From Labilibaculum sp. K2S (GTDB taxonomy: Bacteria > Bacteroidota > Bacteroidia > Bacteroidales > Marinifilaceae), in assembly GCF_030372765.1 (NCBI RefSeq), contig NZ_JAUCMW010000010.1:100315-164314 (forward strand): 64,000 nucleotides of DNA, read 5' to 3'. Position 1 is the first letter of the stretch. Each line of letters opens with the position of its first letter. A model generated the notes under the pieces. The model was not told where the DNA came from. It worked only from the letters and a program-made list of their open reading frames with translations, and did not search any database. This document shows positions 16,643-24,359 of this stretch, in pieces. The translations under genes and the position numbers were made by a program.

Positions 16643-17368
16643 CTAAATTTGTTTTAGGTGAGTAAAATAAGCCCAATACATTTTCATGACCATTCGTTTG
16701 CGATACCATTGGGCAAGCTGTGCCGAAACAAAAAGAATAGAGAACAATAATCCACCCAGGCAGAGTGCGGTAAATATATCCGGCTTGTTTAAATGGAGAG
16801 AAGTAATAAAATGCAAGGCAAACAAAAATACCTCCAATAAAAGAAGCAGGATGCAGGCCAGGGCTGTTTGCCGAAAGAAAAAATAAAAGCTTTGAAAGGT
16901 TTTAGGGTGTTCTATTTTGCCGTGATGCTCCAATTCGTAATACATACGGTCGTAAAACTCATCCTGCAAATATTCCGTTTCTTTCTGCTGGCCGGCTGTA
17001 AAATTATCGAAACCGGTTTTATTCAAAAAGATGTTTTTTCCGTACCATTCTTTTGCTTTCTCATTTAAGCTTTCGTTCATCAATTGGTGAAGAAACTCCA
17101 TTTTTAAATAAAGAACAGCAACGGGCTTGTACATTCCCAAAAGCCGGTTGTACCATTTCTGTTGTACTAAATAGAAATTTGAAGCGTAAAGCGTGGCTCC
17201 AATTATAAGTGCAAAACACAATGTAATGCCAATGTTTATCTGCCAATTAAGCGCTCCGAACAATGTAGGTGTAAATCCATAAAGATTATTTATGACATTA
17301 CAAAAAAACAAAAAGAGTACTCCGGGCAACAGCAACCCTAACAAATCGTAAAGTGAAAACTTTCCCAT
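16643..17368 (-). CDS. csx27: Multi-spanning membrane accessory protein, Csx27-like
   Basis: 241 aa with four predicted membrane helices at about 7-25, 45-64, 165-190 and 197-219. A 100-residue soluble loop (65-164) is rich in Tyr, Lys and Glu, and the C-terminus is basic (YRKRMVMKM). It lies four bases ahead of cas13b, in the same operon. Type VI-B loci carry one of two small membrane proteins: Csx27 (VI-B1, several helices, reported to damp Cas13b interference) or Csx28 (VI-B2, HEPN-like R-x4-H, reported to enhance it). No R-x4-H motif occurs here and there are four helices, so Csx27-like is favoured. The name rests on topology and position, not on recognised sequence. It may be a divergent Csx27 or a new accessory. 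Confidence 0.75.
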   Translation of the reverse strand: MGKFSLYDLLGLLLPGVLFLFFCNVINNLYGFTPTLFGALNWQINIGITLCFALIIGATLYASNFYLVQQKWYNRLLGMYKPVAVLYLKMEFLHQLMNESLNEKAKEWYGKNIFLNKTGFDNFTAGQQKETEYLQDEFYDRMYYELEHHGKIEHPKTFQSFYFFFRQTALACILLLLLEVFLFALHFITSLHLNKPDIFTALCLGGLLFSILFVSAQLAQWYRKRMVMKMYWAYFTHLKQI

Positions 17369-17439
17369 CCTATTTATTGTTTGATTTAACTTCGGCTTTC
17401 AGCGGAATATTTATTATCCGGCAAAACCAATTGCGAATC

Positions 17440-17470
17440 CGAATCTACAAAACAATAATTAGTTAACAAA
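17440..17470 (-). promoter_or_regulatory. Promoter of the csx27-like/cas13b operon
   Basis: On the minus strand TTTG (complement at 17467-17470) is followed after 19 bases by TAGATTCG (complement at 17440-17447), seven of eight matches to the Bacteroidota -7 element TAnnTTTG. The inferred start of transcription is about 65 bases before the ATG at 17368. Confidence 0.55.
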
Positions 17471-17508
17471 AAAAATAATAGTGAATAAAAAGAAAATTGC
17501 TAAAACGA

Positions 17509-17532
17509 TGACAGGTCTTCTACGCTGTCAGG
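17509..17532 (+). repeat. Dispersed palindromic element, copy 1
   Basis: TGACAG (17509-17514) pairs with CTGTCA (17525-17530) around GTCTTCTACG. The same element, with one base change, occurs at 60059-60082 and 60372-60395. It lies at the outer edge of the CRISPR-Cas locus. Confidence 0.7.
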
Positions 17533-17659
17533 AGTTAGCAATTGGTGAATGTAAAGTTGGAGAGCAAGTTAAATATTCAAACGGCTTGTCAATGATAATT
17601 TTATTTTTGTAGAGAATCCCATGTGTACATATACTCTTACCCAACTCATCTTATTTATT

Positions 17660-17865
17660 TTATGCGGCTAAAGCCTGTTTTTAAATTTCATATTATCAGT
17701 TGCTTAAAAGCAACTGCAATAGATGTTTTGTTTCAGCATCATTTTACTCCTTCAATACTATTCTTTTCTTACTATCAATTGCCTGAAGGCTATTGCAACA
17801 GATACCTGGCTTTTAGCAGGAAATCCTTTGTAATTTTATCTATTACAGTTTGGCTTTAGCCAACT
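17660..17865. repeat. REP-like cluster, inverted repeats enclosing two direct repeats
   Basis: GGCTAAAGCC (about 17664) and its inverse GGCTTTAGCC (about 17852) bracket two related 32-base copies: one at about 17695 with TTGCTTAAAAGCAACTGCAA and one at about 17773 with TTGCCTGAAGGCTATTGCAA. Each copy is itself a hairpin followed by (T/C)AGAT. Such clusters of small palindromes are typical of REP/BIME elements. No gene is seen in the 650 bases between the CRISPR-Cas locus and the reductase gene. Confidence 0.65.
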
Positions 17866-17959
17866 GGATTAAAAATATTCCAACTAAATGTGATAAACTC
17901 GAATTAAAAGTTTGCCAATACTCCGGAAAGTCTTTGGTGCAGTTTCGTTTTTGCAGACA

Positions 17960-17988
17960 CAAAAAAGACCGGGCATGATGCCCGGTCT
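17960..17988 (-). terminator. Terminator of the aldo/keto reductase gene
   Basis: AGACCGGGCAT (17966-17976) pairs with ATGCCCGGTCT (17978-17988). On the minus strand six T follow. It lies 30 bases past the stop at 18019. Confidence 0.85.
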
Positions 17989-18018
17989 GCAATTTTCATT
18001 CAGCGCTTCGCTTTTCGC

Positions 18019-19008
18019 TTAATCCTTATCTACCAATTTCATAGCAGCTTCGGTATAACGCTCTCCCGTATTGGGGTATTTCGCAATAATGGCTTCTATT
18101 TCGGCCACTTCGTTTGCTGTAAATTCAATATCTGTGGCTTTGGCGTTTAGTTCGAGATACCTGCGTTTTTTTGTTCCCGGAATTGGTATGATGTTATCGC
18201 CTTTCGCCATCAGCCATGCCAATGCCAGCTGGGCAGTATTGATGCTTTTACCGTATGCAAATTCATCCAGTGCTTTCATCAGATTCTGATTGTTGATTAA
18301 ATACTCTCCCTGAAAGCGGGGTAAGTTCAAACGGATATCACTGGAAGCAATAGTATCCACATTAAAATTCTCGGTAAACATTCCTCTTCCCAAAGGTGAA
18401 TAAGGAACAAATGTGATGCCCATTTCTGTAATTTCGGGCAGTACTTTCTTCTCTACATCTCTTGTTAAGAGGGAGTATTCACTTTGCAATGCCGAAATGG
18501 GATGTACTGCGTTTGCTCTTTTGATATTGGTAATGGACGCTTCTGAAAGTCCCAGATAACGAACCTTTCCCTCCTTTACAAGTTCCGCCATTGCTCCTAC
18601 CGTTTCCTCAATCGGTACGTTCGGATCAACCCGGTGGGCATAGTACAAATCGATGGTTTCGATGCCCAATCGCTGCAGACTTAATTCCACAGCCTTACGC
18701 ATGTATTTGGGTGAGCCGTCAAAACTACTGGCCAGCAAATTTTCACCGCCATACTTAAACCCAAATTTTGTGGCTATAAATATCTTGTCCCGGTTTGGTT
18801 TCAGCACTTTTGAAATAAGTTTCTCATTCGCTCCTCCACCATAAAAATCGGCAGTGTCCCAAAAATTAATCCCCAATTCCAATGCTTTGTGCAAAGTGGC
18901 GATACTTTCCTCATCTTTTCTTTCACCGTAAACATGCGACATCCCCATACAGCCTAATCCTATAGCAGAAAGCTGTTCTTCTGTTTTTCCTAATGTTTTG
19001 TATTGCAT
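18019..19008 (-). CDS. Aldo/keto reductase
   Basis: A 329-aa NADPH-dependent oxidoreductase of the (beta/alpha)8 AKR fold. Active-site residues are visible: Asp in FWDTADFYG (D51), Tyr in the same block (Y56), Lys in [11 protein letters not shown] (K81) and His in [14 protein letters not shown]. Nucleotide-binding segments [16 protein letters not shown] and [16 protein letters not shown] match the AKR13/YakC-like subgroup. The substrate is unknown, probably an aldehyde or ketone. It is preceded on the same strand by an AraC regulator across about 200 bases and is a plausible target of it. Confidence 0.92.
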   Translation of the reverse strand: MQYKTLGKTEEQLSAIGLGCMGMSHVYGERKDEESIATLHKALELGINFWDTADFYGGGANEKLISKVLKPNRDKIFIATKFGFKYGGENLLASSFDGSPKYMRKAVELSLQRLGIETIDLYYAHRVDPNVPIEETVGAMAELVKEGKVRYLGLSEASITNIKRANAVHPISALQSEYSLLTRDVEKKVLPEITEMGITFVPYSPLGRGMFTENFNVDTIASSDIRLNLPRFQGEYLINNQNLMKALDEFAYGKSINTAQLALAWLMAKGDNIIPIPGTKKRRYLELNAKATDIEFTANEVAEIEAIIAKYPNTGERYTEAAMKLVDKD

Positions 19009-19204
19009 CTGATTCTAATTTTAAGTTTTTGCCATATAGCCTGTCCCGAACTTGTTTCGGGAGAACTTACCATATAATTATCTTCCTGTGTGTCACAATT
19101 ACCAGTCATGGACATTTCATACTGATTGATTAAATAATTACCTGACAAAATTAGCCAGACTATTTTCAGAAAAATCAGAAAAATCAAACCAAAAACTATA
19201 AAAT
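19009..19204. other. Gap with a small palindrome
   Basis: TCCCGAA (19044-19050) / TTCGGGA (19056-19062) forms a hairpin around CTTGT. No T-run follows on the minus strand, so it may be a REP-like element or a weak stop for the AraC gene. A 72-codon open frame crossing here looks spurious. Confidence 0.4.
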
Positions 19205-20098
19205 TCAAACAATTTGCATTCTAACTTCCCTGGGTGTCATTCCTGTTGCTTTCTTGTAAAAGTTATTAAAATAGGCAGCATACTCAAACCCCAGGCAATA
19301 GGCAATTTCTGCAACCGGCCAATCGGTATGAACCAGCAATTCGTTTGCCTCAATAATAATACGGCCTGAAATGTGTTCGGTAGTGGTTTTCCCGGTAACC
19401 TCTTTTACCGCTCTGTTAAGATGGTTGGTATGCACAGAAAGCTGACAGGCATAATCATTTGCCGATCTCAGTTTCAATTGATTCTGCATCGAATCAATGG
19501 GAAACTGCCGCTCCAGCAATTCCATGAACAGTGACGTAATACGGGTGGCTGCATTCTGCGTTTGCTCATAATTTTTTGCGGGCTCCATTCTAAGTGCATA
19601 ATGAACAATCAGATGAAGGTAATTGCGAAGCACATCCTGCTTGTGAATGTACGAACCTTCATTTTCCAACATCATTTTCCGATACAAATCAGCAATTTCC
19701 TTCACGGCATTTTCATCCGGAAAATAAACCTTATCGTGTCCCAGCTGAAACATTGGAAGATCCGTAAGCAGCTCATCCCTCTGTTTTACAAAAACCTCAT
19801 TGAAAATACAGAACCATCCTGTCTGTTCTTTGGAAATATTCTGCCAGTTATAGGGAATCAACGGATTCGAAAACAATAAAGCCGGCCTGTCTATGTAAAT
19901 ACTTTTATCGGCATAATCGAGCCTTCCTTCGCCCAATATCAAAGTTATTTTATAGTAATCTCTTCTTGAATAAGTGAGCGGTCCCGTACAGGATGACCGT
20001 TCAAAAACATTAATGTGAGGTTTGCTTAAAACCAGCTCCTGATCGGGCTTGTATTTTATTCTGTTGTAAAATTCGTTTAAATCTTCACTCTTTTCCAT
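19205..20098 (-). CDS. AraC family transcriptional regulator
   Basis: A 297-aa regulator with an N-terminal sensor of AraC_binding type (residues about 25-140, with YADKSIYIDRPALLFSNPLIPYNW) and a C-terminal double helix-turn-helix (about 195-295): NDYACQLSVHTNHLNRAVKE and WPVAEIAYCLGFEYAAYFNN, then KKATGMTPREVR. It is not closely related to the two cupin-type regulators in this window. It lies upstream of the aldo/keto reductase on the same strand, which suggests control of that gene (inference). Confidence 0.9.
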   Translation of the reverse strand: MEKSEDLNEFYNRIKYKPDQELVLSKPHINVFERSSCTGPLTYSRRDYYKITLILGEGRLDYADKSIYIDRPALLFSNPLIPYNWQNISKEQTGWFCIFNEVFVKQRDELLTDLPMFQLGHDKVYFPDENAVKEIADLYRKMMLENEGSYIHKQDVLRNYLHLIVHYALRMEPAKNYEQTQNAATRITSLFMELLERQFPIDSMQNQLKLRSANDYACQLSVHTNHLNRAVKEVTGKTTTEHISGRIIIEANELLVHTDWPVAEIAYCLGFEYAAYFNNFYKKATGMTPREVRMQIV

Positions 20099-20213
20099 GA
20101 AGCCAAATTACAAAATTCAAACAAAACAAACGGGCATGAATTCCGCTTTTTTTATTTTCATCATTTATAAAGGATGTAATCAGGCTTGCTGCAATCCGGC
20201 TCTAACTACAGTT

Positions 20214-20687
20214 TTAAATCACCAACCGACCAAAGCCAACCGTGGTTTTCAACGCATTTAACAGCTTTTCTTTTAGTTCTGATAACTCCTGATCGTTGGG
20301 TCTGGTTTCTTCTGCATTTATTATTTTGCTGTCCATCGTCCAAATCGGTTTCAGTGGGTTGGGATCATCTTCATATCTGGGAATAATGTGCCAGTGCAAA
20401 TGAGAAAATGCATTTCCCAACATTTCGTAGTTTATTTTTTTTGGTTGAAAAGCCAGATGAACAGCCTCGGCAACCTCACTCATTTCCTTTAAAAATTTCA
20501 TCTTAAACTCTTCATCCAATTGATGCAGCTCGGTTTTGTGTTGTTTACAAAGCAATAAAACGTAGCCCTTAAAAAATTGAAAATCGCCCAAAACAACATA
20601 ACCTGTTTCCAGTTCTGCCACAAAGTATGGGTTTTCATGATTTAGAATTTTTGAAATCCTTTCACAAACAAGACATTTATGGTGCAT
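20214..20687 (-). CDS. HIT family nucleotide hydrolase/transferase
   Basis: 157 aa with the histidine-triad motif SHLHWHIIPR (H96, H98, H100), the catalytic nucleophile being the middle-to-last His that attacks the alpha phosphate of nucleotides such as AMP-lysine or Ap4A. N-terminal CLVC with H50 resembles the zinc site of some HIT proteins. Length fits the Fhit/HinT-like branch with a short C-terminal extension. Single gene, no operon partner. The substrate cannot be told. Confidence 0.88.
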   Translation of the reverse strand: MHHKCLVCERISKILNHENPYFVAELETGYVVLGDFQFFKGYVLLLCKQHKTELHQLDEEFKMKFLKEMSEVAEAVHLAFQPKKINYEMLGNAFSHLHWHIIPRYEDDPNPLKPIWTMDSKIINAEETRPNDQELSELKEKLLNALKTTVGFGRLVI

Positions 20688-20843
20688 ATTTTAAAATTTA
20701 TGAATGAATAATTTTCGCTTATACCAAGGCAAAAAAGAAAAGGACAGCCGGGTTCCCCTGCATTTTTTTAACGAAGATAGCTGAAAAGAAACATTTATAG
20801 GATCAATTTTGATGTTAACCTGTTATGACTCTCTATTAAAATA

Positions 20844-21773
20844 TTAAGCTCTCCTTAGTCTGCGGGGAGTTAATTTGAGAAAAAACATTCGGTAATTTCG
20901 TTTCTTATTGTTTTGCATCACCATAAAAACAGAAGTCAATATCAGAAGAATGGCCAAAGAACTTTTTAAGTCCATTACATCATTAAACACAAACACTCCT
21001 ACCATAACTCCGGTAAGAGGTTCAAGAGTTGACAGAAGAGACGCATTCCCCGGACCGGTATATTTCATGCCCATATAGAACAAAACAACCGACAAAAAAG
21101 TAGACCAAAAGCTAAGATTTACGATATAAAATATGGACAGGATACCAGGATTTGTGTTGATATTATTTGTGAAGTAGCATTTGCCAAAGAACAAAATTGC
21201 AGAGATGCCAAAAATCCAAAAAGCAACGCTGTAAGGCGAAATTTTCCTTAACTCGGGATTGGCCATGCACAAAATGTAGATGGCGTAAAATAAGCCCGAC
21301 ACCAAAGCCCATAAAACACCTGTTGTATTAATCGCTGCACCACCGCCTAAGGATAACAAGGCAATGCCAATAATGGATAAAAAGAGAGCTGTTAATTTTT
21401 TCAGTGTAAATTTCTCTTTGTAGATGATGCCTGCAAAAACAATGGTGATAATGGGGTACACAAAATGAAGTGTGCTTGCCAATCCCGACGAAATATACTG
21501 ATAGGATAAAAAAAGTGTGTAGGTGGTCATCATGGTTCCAACAAATGCGAGAATCAGCAGCAGAAAAAACTGTTTTTTATTGATTCGGATATTAATCTTT
21601 TTGTAGATACAAAACAAACCAATCAGCACAAATGCAAAACTGAATCTGTACAACAACAGGTTACTCACATCAAAACCTTCGGCATAGGTTTTAATGGCAA
21701 AAAAAGGCAGCAGTCCGAAAAATACTGCTGATAAAAGTACCATAATGGTTCCTTTTGTCTGTGTTCCAATCAT
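20844..21773 (-). CDS. EamA/DMT family inner-membrane transporter
   Basis: About 309 aa with ten predicted membrane helices arranged as two EamA repeats (first about 10-140, second about 150-290), for example GTIMVLLSAVFFGLLPFF and GPGNASLLSTLEPLTGVMVGV. This is the drug/metabolite exporter superfamily; substrates range over amino acids and metabolites. I chose ATG at 21773, with GAGAG just upstream, over a TTG nine bases earlier. It follows the hydroxyproline operon on the same strand after 300 bases and a putative terminator, so a link with that pathway is possible but unsupported. Confidence 0.88.
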   Translation of the reverse strand: MIGTQTKGTIMVLLSAVFFGLLPFFAIKTYAEGFDVSNLLLYRFSFAFVLIGLFCIYKKINIRINKKQFFLLLILAFVGTMMTTYTLFLSYQYISSGLASTLHFVYPIITIVFAGIIYKEKFTLKKLTALFLSIIGIALLSLGGGAAINTTGVLWALVSGLFYAIYILCMANPELRKISPYSVAFWIFGISAILFFGKCYFTNNINTNPGILSIFYIVNLSFWSTFLSVVLFYMGMKYTGPGNASLLSTLEPLTGVMVGVFVFNDVMDLKSSLAILLILTSVFMVMQNNKKRNYRMFFLKLTPRRLRRA

Positions 21774-21969
21774 TGCTCTCAATTCAATTTACTTTGCTGC
21801 AATGATAATAAATCCTTTGATACAAAATGTGAGACGCAGCTCTTATTTTTCAAGCCGGTTGCATTTTATTATGCAAAGCTTTCTCTCCCGGTATTCCTCT
21901 TCCACTGCCCCTGAATTTAAAGATGCAGAATTCGCGGTTTATGGAACGGCAGTATTCAATCAGCAAAAA

Positions 21970-22047
21970 AAAAGGATGTCCAATAACAAATGTTTAAAGC
22001 TCGATCAACATGAGGTTTTCAAGTGAAACTTTGCATTTCGGACACCT
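21970..22047 (-). terminator. Possible terminator of the hydroxyproline operon
   Basis: GGATGTCC (21974-21981) can pair with GGACACC (22040-22046), with further pairing of CATTT/AAATG arms, and on the minus strand it is followed by eight T. The loop is long, so this is a moderate case. Confidence 0.45.
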
Positions 22048-22076
22048 CCGTAAATTTTGATGTGACTGCATTTGCA

Positions 22077-23327
22077 TCAACGATTGGGATGAAGCAATTC
22101 CATGGCAAATTCCGGTTCCTGTCCTTCAATCAACTCACCTACAATTTTTCCTGTTACGGGTGCAAGACTCATCCCCATCATGGCATGTCCGGCAGCAACA
22201 ATCAGGTTTTGAATGTTTCGTGGCCGCCCAATGTATGGCAAACCATCATAACTAACCGGTCGTAATCCCTCCCAAATATTCAATCCATCGATGCCGGGTT
22301 GTTCGAATGATTGTATGGCTCCGGCAGTACGGTTTAACATGGCCTGTACGCGCTTGTGCCTGATCTGTCCGGGCTTGCCGTTAAATTCCATACCGCTCCC
22401 CAAACGAATGCCTCCGTTCATAGGTGTAACGGCAATTTTTGCTTCGCTAAGTATCAATGGTGTATTCAAATTCCATTTCGGAGTGGCCACATCCATACTG
22501 TATCCTTTTCCGGCAATCAAAGGCAGATTTACACCAATCGTTTTTGCCAGGGCTGATGAAAAAACACCTGCTGCCAAAACAATCTCATCGGCTGTAAACA
22601 TGGCTTCCCGGGTATGTACTCCTGTTATTTTTCCTTTAAAAAGATCGAATTTACACGCTTTCGAATTGTGATGAAACACCACCCCTTGCTTAAGCAGGTA
22701 TGTCTTCAGCCACAGCATGTATTTTTGCGGATTTAGGTGTCCGTCACTTTCGTACAAAACGGCTCCCTCTACAGTAAACTGAACATCCGGCTCCATTTCC
22801 CTTAGTGCCGAATCATCTATTTCCCGGGTTGAAATTCCCAAACCATTCGCAATATGAGCCAGTTCCAATTCTTCTTCCAATCCTTTTTGAGTGCTTGCCA
22901 TCATCAGCAATCCTTTTTTTTCGAGTCCGACATCTACAGCCTGCTCTTCTACAATATCAGCGTAAAGCTGCCTGCTTTCCACATTCAATTGCAATAGTGC
23001 AGGCATCACTCTGTTTACATGACCGGAATTGGCACTGGCCATAAACTTCAAAAACCAAGGGGCGTTTTTCACATTAGCCAAAAGGGGAAGATGCACGGGA
23101 CTTTTCTTATCGAAAAGCATGGTAAATCCCGATTTTAGCATTGCCGGCGACGCTATGGGAATAAAATGACTTGGCACTATCAAGCCGCAATTTCCATAGG
23201 AGCATCCGGAATGATCGTTCTCATCAGCAGCATCAATTACTTCAACTTCATGACCACTTCGAATCAGATAATAGGCACAGTGCAAGCCAATGGTACCCGC
23301 ACCGACAATAAGTATTTTTTTTGCCAT
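22077..23327 (-). CDS. FAD-dependent D-amino acid (D-hydroxyproline) oxidase/dehydrogenase
   Basis: A 416-aa DadA-like flavoenzyme. The N-terminal dinucleotide fold is ILIVGAGTIGLHCAYYL with acidic residue in VEVIDA, and the C-terminal flavin contact is GLRPVSYDGLPYIGRP then AAGHAMMGMSLAPVTG. It is the last gene of an operon with a 4-hydroxyproline epimerase, so the likely reaction is oxidation of cis-4-hydroxy-D-proline to 1-pyrroline-4-hydroxy-2-carboxylate. This is a single-polypeptide form, not the multi-subunit LhpBEF-type enzyme. It starts 10 bases after the epimerase gene ends. A general D-amino acid dehydrogenase is the alternative. Confidence 0.88.
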   Translation of the reverse strand: MAKKILIVGAGTIGLHCAYYLIRSGHEVEVIDAADENDHSGCSYGNCGLIVPSHFIPIASPAMLKSGFTMLFDKKSPVHLPLLANVKNAPWFLKFMASANSGHVNRVMPALLQLNVESRQLYADIVEEQAVDVGLEKKGLLMMASTQKGLEEELELAHIANGLGISTREIDDSALREMEPDVQFTVEGAVLYESDGHLNPQKYMLWLKTYLLKQGVVFHHNSKACKFDLFKGKITGVHTREAMFTADEIVLAAGVFSSALAKTIGVNLPLIAGKGYSMDVATPKWNLNTPLILSEAKIAVTPMNGGIRLGSGMEFNGKPGQIRHKRVQAMLNRTAGAIQSFEQPGIDGLNIWEGLRPVSYDGLPYIGRPRNIQNLIVAAGHAMMGMSLAPVTGKIVGELIEGQEPEFAMELLHPNR

Positions 23328-23336
23328 TCTTTCGTT

Positions 23337-24350
23337 TTACAATTTTCCAACAACTCTAAATCCATGTGCATAAGGATCTTCGTCGTCGATGATAATAGTA
23401 TTGTATCCGGTAACCATTGCCCATCCTTCAATTGCCGGCACTATCGCATCATATTCTCCTATTTTCAGATGTTCTTCTACCGTTCCCACAAATTGACTTC
23501 CAATAATACTTTCGTGCAGAAACTTTGAACCAAGCTCCAGCTTTCCTTTGGAAAACCACTGTGCCATACGGGCCGACGTTCCTGTTCCGCAAGGGCAGCG
23601 ATCAATGGCCCGTTCGCCGTAAAAAACAGCATTACGGGCATCGGCCTCAGGCGAAATGGTATTGCCTGTCCACAAAACGTGGCTAAGGCCTGAAATTTTT
23701 TCGTTCTCCGGATGTACAAAACTGTACTTTTCATTCAAAGCCGTTCTAATTGCTCCGCTGTAACTGATCAGCTCATCAGCAGTAAAATGATGCAAACCGG
23801 AGAAATTAGCCTGCTCATCGACAATGGCATAAAAGTTACCGCCATACGCAACATCCACAGTTAATTCGCCCAAATTAGGGCTGTCTACCTTCAAATCTGT
23901 TTTATACAAGAAAGATGGAACATTGATAATTTTTACAGAAGTTACTTTGCCTTTGTCGTTTTGAACGTAATGCGCCACAACAAGACCTGCCGGAGTTTCC
24001 AACATCAATTTTCCGGGAGTTTTAGGCAATACCAATCCCTCCTCAATCGCAATGGTTACTGTGCCAATAGTACCGTGCCCGCACATGGGAAGACAACCAC
24101 TTGTTTCAATAAAAAGGATTCCTGCATCATTTTGCGGATTTTCGGGAGGAAAAATAAAGCTTCCTGACATCTGCTCATGTCCACGAGGTTCAAACATCAA
24201 TCCATGTCTGATCCAATCGTATTCACGCAAAAAATGTTCACGCTTTTCGGAAATCGTTTTGCCTTGCAATTGCGGAACACCTCCTGCTACAACCCGAACC
24301 GGATTTCCACAGGTATGTCCATCTATACAGAAGAATGTTTTCTTTGCCAT
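23337..24350 (-). CDS. 4-hydroxyproline 2-epimerase
   Basis: A 337-aa cofactor-independent enzyme of the proline racemase superfamily. Both catalytic cysteines are present: C90 in PMCGHGTIG and C254 in CPCGTGTSA, with D250 before the second. Two Cys (not Ser or Thr in the first place) separate epimerases/racemases from trans-3-hydroxyproline dehydratases. The extra Cys at 252 next to the second is as in hydroxyproline epimerases. Together with its neighbours it should convert trans-4-hydroxy-L-proline to cis-4-hydroxy-D-proline, the first step of degradation. Third gene in the four-gene operon. Confidence 0.92.
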   Translation of the reverse strand: MAKKTFFCIDGHTCGNPVRVVAGGVPQLQGKTISEKREHFLREYDWIRHGLMFEPRGHEQMSGSFIFPPENPQNDAGILFIETSGCLPMCGHGTIGTVTIAIEEGLVLPKTPGKLMLETPAGLVVAHYVQNDKGKVTSVKIINVPSFLYKTDLKVDSPNLGELTVDVAYGGNFYAIVDEQANFSGLHHFTADELISYSGAIRTALNEKYSFVHPENEKISGLSHVLWTGNTISPEADARNAVFYGERAIDRCPCGTGTSARMAQWFSKGKLELGSKFLHESIIGSQFVGTVEEHLKIGEYDAIVPAIEGWAMVTGYNTIIIDDEDPYAHGFRVVGKL

Positions 24351-24359
24351 AGTTATTTC

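Noticed and set aside
16643..17368. Assignment of the accessory protein as Csx28
   Set aside because: Csx28 carries a HEPN-like R-x4-H motif and fewer helices. No R-x4-H was found and four helices are seen.
18990..19208. A 72-codon frame with a hydrophobic N-terminus
   Set aside because: It overlaps the aldo/keto reductase start and an AT-rich gap with a palindrome; composition suggests chance hydrophobicity.
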